Source of the DNA: Thiosocius sp963719025
Lineage (GTDB): Bacteria; Pseudomonadota; Gammaproteobacteria; Chromatiales; Chromatiaceae
Direction of reading: 5' to 3'
NCBI GenBank assembly: GCA_963719025.1
Contig: CAVRBK010000058.1
Location: forward strand, 37,913 to 101,912
DNA: 64,000 bases
Positions 62,001 through 64,000 of this stretch are shown in pieces. The notes beneath the pieces were generated by a model. It did no database searches and was not told the DNA's origin. It was given only the letters and a program-made list of their open reading frames with translations. The translations under genes were made by a program, and so were the position numbers. Every line of letters starts with the position of its first letter. Position 1 is the first letter of the stretch.

Positions 62001-63499
62001 TTCGTGTACTCCCGATCGGCAATCAGTTGCGCCCATTCGAGGGGGCTGTAGGGTGCGCCGGCAAAGATTCCCGCGGCCAGCGCCAGCGCCGCGGTGACCA
62101 GTGGCGGCCACAACAGAAAGGCGTGCGTTTCCAATCGCGGACCATGCTGGGACAATGCGGGCCACGCTGTGTTCGCTTCACGAAACCAGGCGCGGTAGAG
62201 AATCGGCAGGAAATAGGCGGCGTTGAGCAGGCTGCTGGCGATCAATACCGGCATGACCCATTCCACCACCCCGGCCTCCACTGCGCCAAGACCGAGATAC
62301 CATTTGCTGATGAACCCGGCGACCGGCGGTATGCCGATCATGCCCAGTGCCCCGATCGTAAATGCCAGGGTTGTGCCCGGCATGCGCTTGCCCACGCCGT
62401 TCATCTCGCTGACCCTGTGAATGCCCAGCGTTTCGGCATAGTTGCCTGCGGCGAAAAACAGGGTGATCTTCATCAGTCCCTGGTGTACCAGATGAACCAC
62501 GCCGCCTATGGTTGCCAGCGGCCCAACGATCGCGGTGCCCAACGCGATGTATGACACCTGGCTGACCGTCGAATAGGCGAGACGTTTTTTCAGGTGGTCC
62601 TGCGACAGTGCAAGTACCGATCCATATACAATGGTAAAGGCGGCCAGCGCACCCAACGGCGCAAGCAGGTTCAAGGAATCGGCGAACTCGACCCCGTATA
62701 CGTCATACACCACGCGCACGATGCCAAAGGCTCCGGCCTTGACGACTGCCACGGCGTGCAAGAGGGCGCTGACCGGTGCGGGTGCGACCATCGCCTGCGG
62801 TAACCAGCCATGCAGTGGTACCAGCGCGGCCTTCACCCCGAGGCCGGCGATCAGCAGAACAAAGATCCAGGTCAGAACCGATGGATCCAGTCCCGGGATG
62901 CCGCCAAGGATACCGCCCTGGGCGAAATCCAGTGGCCCGGCAATCGTCCGCAGCCATATCGCCCCAACCAGCAGCAGCATGCCGCCTGCCAGTGTGTAGG
63001 CGAGGTAGATGCGCGCGCCGCGAACTGCCTCGGGGGTGCCCTTGTGGGCCACCAGCGGGTAGGTCGCCAGGGTCAACAGTTCGTAGAAGATGACGAAAGT
63101 GAACAGGTTGCCGGCCAGTGCAAGACCGACCGTTGCGGTCACGCACAGGCTAAAGAAGCCGAAGAAACGGCTGCGGTGCGGCGCGTTTTCCAGGTAGCCG
63201 ATGGCATAGATGGTGGTCACCAGCCACAGCACCGTGGACAGGGTCACGAACAGTACCGAAAGCTCGTCGGCATGCAGCACGAGGTCGAGTCCCGGCGCGA
63301 GTGTCCAGCGGGTTTCGAAGACCTGTTGGTGAAAAACGCCCCAGATCATGACACCGACCAGTCCGAGTTTTACCACCGCGCCAAACAGATTGAGTGCGGT
63401 GCGCAGGCCGTGGCTTTCCTCACGCAGCATGAAGATAACCAGTCCCGGCAGCAGCGAGCTGAGAACGATCAGAGCGGGAAGCCAGGTTTCCAGATTCAT
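61997..63499 (-). CDS. MrpD/NuoM-like antiporter subunit
   Basis: The ATG at 63497-63499, with AGGAG upstream, gives 500 residues (MNLETWLPALIVLSSLLPGL). It has the full set of ion-path residues: Glu in FVIFYELLTLATYPLV, Lys in LGVKAALVPLHGWLPQAM, and Lys in SALLHAVAVVKAGAFGIV. HLVHQGLMKITLFFAAGNYA supplies the later Lys/His. This is the MrpD pattern of Mrp-type Na+/H+ antiporters and of related membrane subunits in hydrogenase and carbon-uptake complexes. It overlaps both neighbours by four bases. Confidence 0.9.
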   Translation of the reverse strand: MNLETWLPALIVLSSLLPGLVIFMLREESHGLRTALNLFGAVVKLGLVGVMIWGVFHQQVFETRWTLAPGLDLVLHADELSVLFVTLSTVLWLVTTIYAIGYLENAPHRSRFFGFFSLCVTATVGLALAGNLFTFVIFYELLTLATYPLVAHKGTPEAVRGARIYLAYTLAGGMLLLVGAIWLRTIAGPLDFAQGGILGGIPGLDPSVLTWIFVLLIAGLGVKAALVPLHGWLPQAMVAPAPVSALLHAVAVVKAGAFGIVRVVYDVYGVEFADSLNLLAPLGALAAFTIVYGSVLALSQDHLKKRLAYSTVSQVSYIALGTAIVGPLATIGGVVHLVHQGLMKITLFFAAGNYAETLGIHRVSEMNGVGKRMPGTTLAFTIGALGMIGIPPVAGFISKWYLGLGAVEAGVVEWVMPVLIASSLLNAAYFLPILYRAWFREANTAWPALSQHGPRLETHAFLLWPPLVTAALALAAGIFAGAPYSPLEWAQLIADREYTK

Positions 63500-64000
63500 G
63501 ATGCGGCTCCTGCCGACAATGCCGCGGGTGCGACGAATTCCCAAACCATCACGGAACCGAGGCCGAGAACGGCGGTAGCGACGATGGCCAGCAGCAGTGC
63601 TGGAATCTCTTCACGACCGTCTGCCAGAACCGGTGCCGATCTTTCGCCGGGACCGAAGGCATAACCGAGGACGCGGAACGTGTAGGCCGCGGCCATCAGC
63701 GATCCGATTGCGACGACCGGTACCCATATCCACTGCTCGAGCGCGACGGCGGAAGAAAGCAGTTGCCACTTGGCCAGAAAGGCGCCGCTCGGAGGCAGGC
63801 CGATCAGAGCGACACCCGACAGCGCAATGGCGAAAATCGTGACCGGCAGCGCGCGCGCCGTGCCGCCAAGATCTTCGATACGGTCATGCCCGGCACGCTG
63901 CTGGATAACCCCGGCGGCGAGGAACAGCGCGCTCTTGGCGAAGCCATGGGTCAGCGCCATCAGGACCAGCGCGCCGAATGCCGCATCCCTTGCGCCGCCC
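63496..64000 (-). CDS. MrpD/NuoM-like antiporter subunit (partial, cut by window edge)
   Basis: Only the C-terminal 167 residues are inside the window; the frame is open to the right edge. It has the late-helix motif MALTHGFAKSALFLAAGVIQ with the conserved His and Lys, then RIEDLGGTARALPVTIFAIA LSGVALIGLPPSGAFLAKWQ, typical of MrpD/NuoM C-termini. Its stop overlaps the next gene's ATG. Further subunits of the same complex should lie beyond the window. Confidence 0.88.
   Translation of the reverse strand, partial: GGARDAAFGALVLMALTHGFAKSALFLAAGVIQQRAGHDRIEDLGGTARALPVTIFAIALSGVALIGLPPSGAFLAKWQLLSSAVALEQWIWVPVVAIGSLMAAAYTFRVLGYAFGPGERSAPVLADGREEIPALLLAIVATAVLGLGSVMVWEFVAPAALSAGAAS

Overview
The window is GC-rich, densely coded gammaproteobacterial chromosome. 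Several blocks keep the Escherichia coli gene order: purB-hflD-mnmA-nudJ-rluE-icd (1.8-8.7 kb); cspD-clpS-clpA-infA-aat followed by trxB, ftsK and lolA (8.8-20.6 kb); rarA and serS (43.2-46.5 kb); and uvrY/gacA-uvrC-pgsA-tRNA-Gly-tRNA-Cys (54.1-58.1 kb). Presence of bpt, CHASE8/YfiR-type signalling, a TAXI-TRAP transporter and MrpD/NuoM-like subunits fits an environmental, non-enteric gammaproteobacterium, possibly a sulfur-oxidiser relative. I cannot name a species.

Layout. 1-8.8 kb: partial EamA exporter, OmpA-like protein, purB, coiled-coil lipoprotein, hflD, mnmA, a small secreted protein, nudJ, rluE and icd. 8.8-14 kb: a compact N-degron cluster holding both tRNA-dependent protein transferases (Bpt, Aat), the ClpS adaptor and the ClpA unfoldase, with cspD and infA. 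14-20.6 kb: COG3146 acyltransferase, trxB, ald, ftsK and lolA.

20.6-43.1 kb is an accessory block sitting between lolA and rarA, which are neighbours in E. coli. Its left edge holds a stand-alone BLUF photoreceptor, a truncated multihaem cytochrome, a small membrane protein and an IS21 istB remnant. The rest is a coherent nitrogen-compound module: two paralogous nitrilase-superfamily amidohydrolases at its ends, a C45/AAT-type NTN hydrolase, an ATP-grasp ligase, a 989-residue Orn/Lys/Arg decarboxylase, a PuuR-like repressor with candidate operators, GabD- and GabT-like enzymes, two tandem TAXI binding proteins, a fused TRAP permease, a UspA protein and a large NAD-dependent glutamate dehydrogenase. 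Together these suggest uptake and conversion of a diamine, amino acid or amide to GABA, succinate semialdehyde, succinate and glutamate. The decarboxylase/ATP-grasp/C45 triad is the best candidate for an undescribed pathway.

43.1-58.5 kb: rarA, crcB, a DUF190 gene, serS, then a TonB-receptor/YfiR/CHASE8 hybrid-kinase unit, tRNA-Ser, yccA, a deleted rfbB relic, a GacA/UvrY regulator, a family 5 uracil-DNA glycosylase, uvrC, pgsA and two tRNAs. 58.5-64 kb: a DUF533 protein, an NhaR-like regulator and three overlapping antiporter-like subunit genes, the last cut by the window edge.

Four housekeeping genes (purB, clpS, clpA, pgsA) are broken by single-base indels, nearly all insertions, eight of them within 1.7 kb of clpS-clpA. 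Each removal restores a full-length family member, so sequencing or assembly error is more likely than decay.
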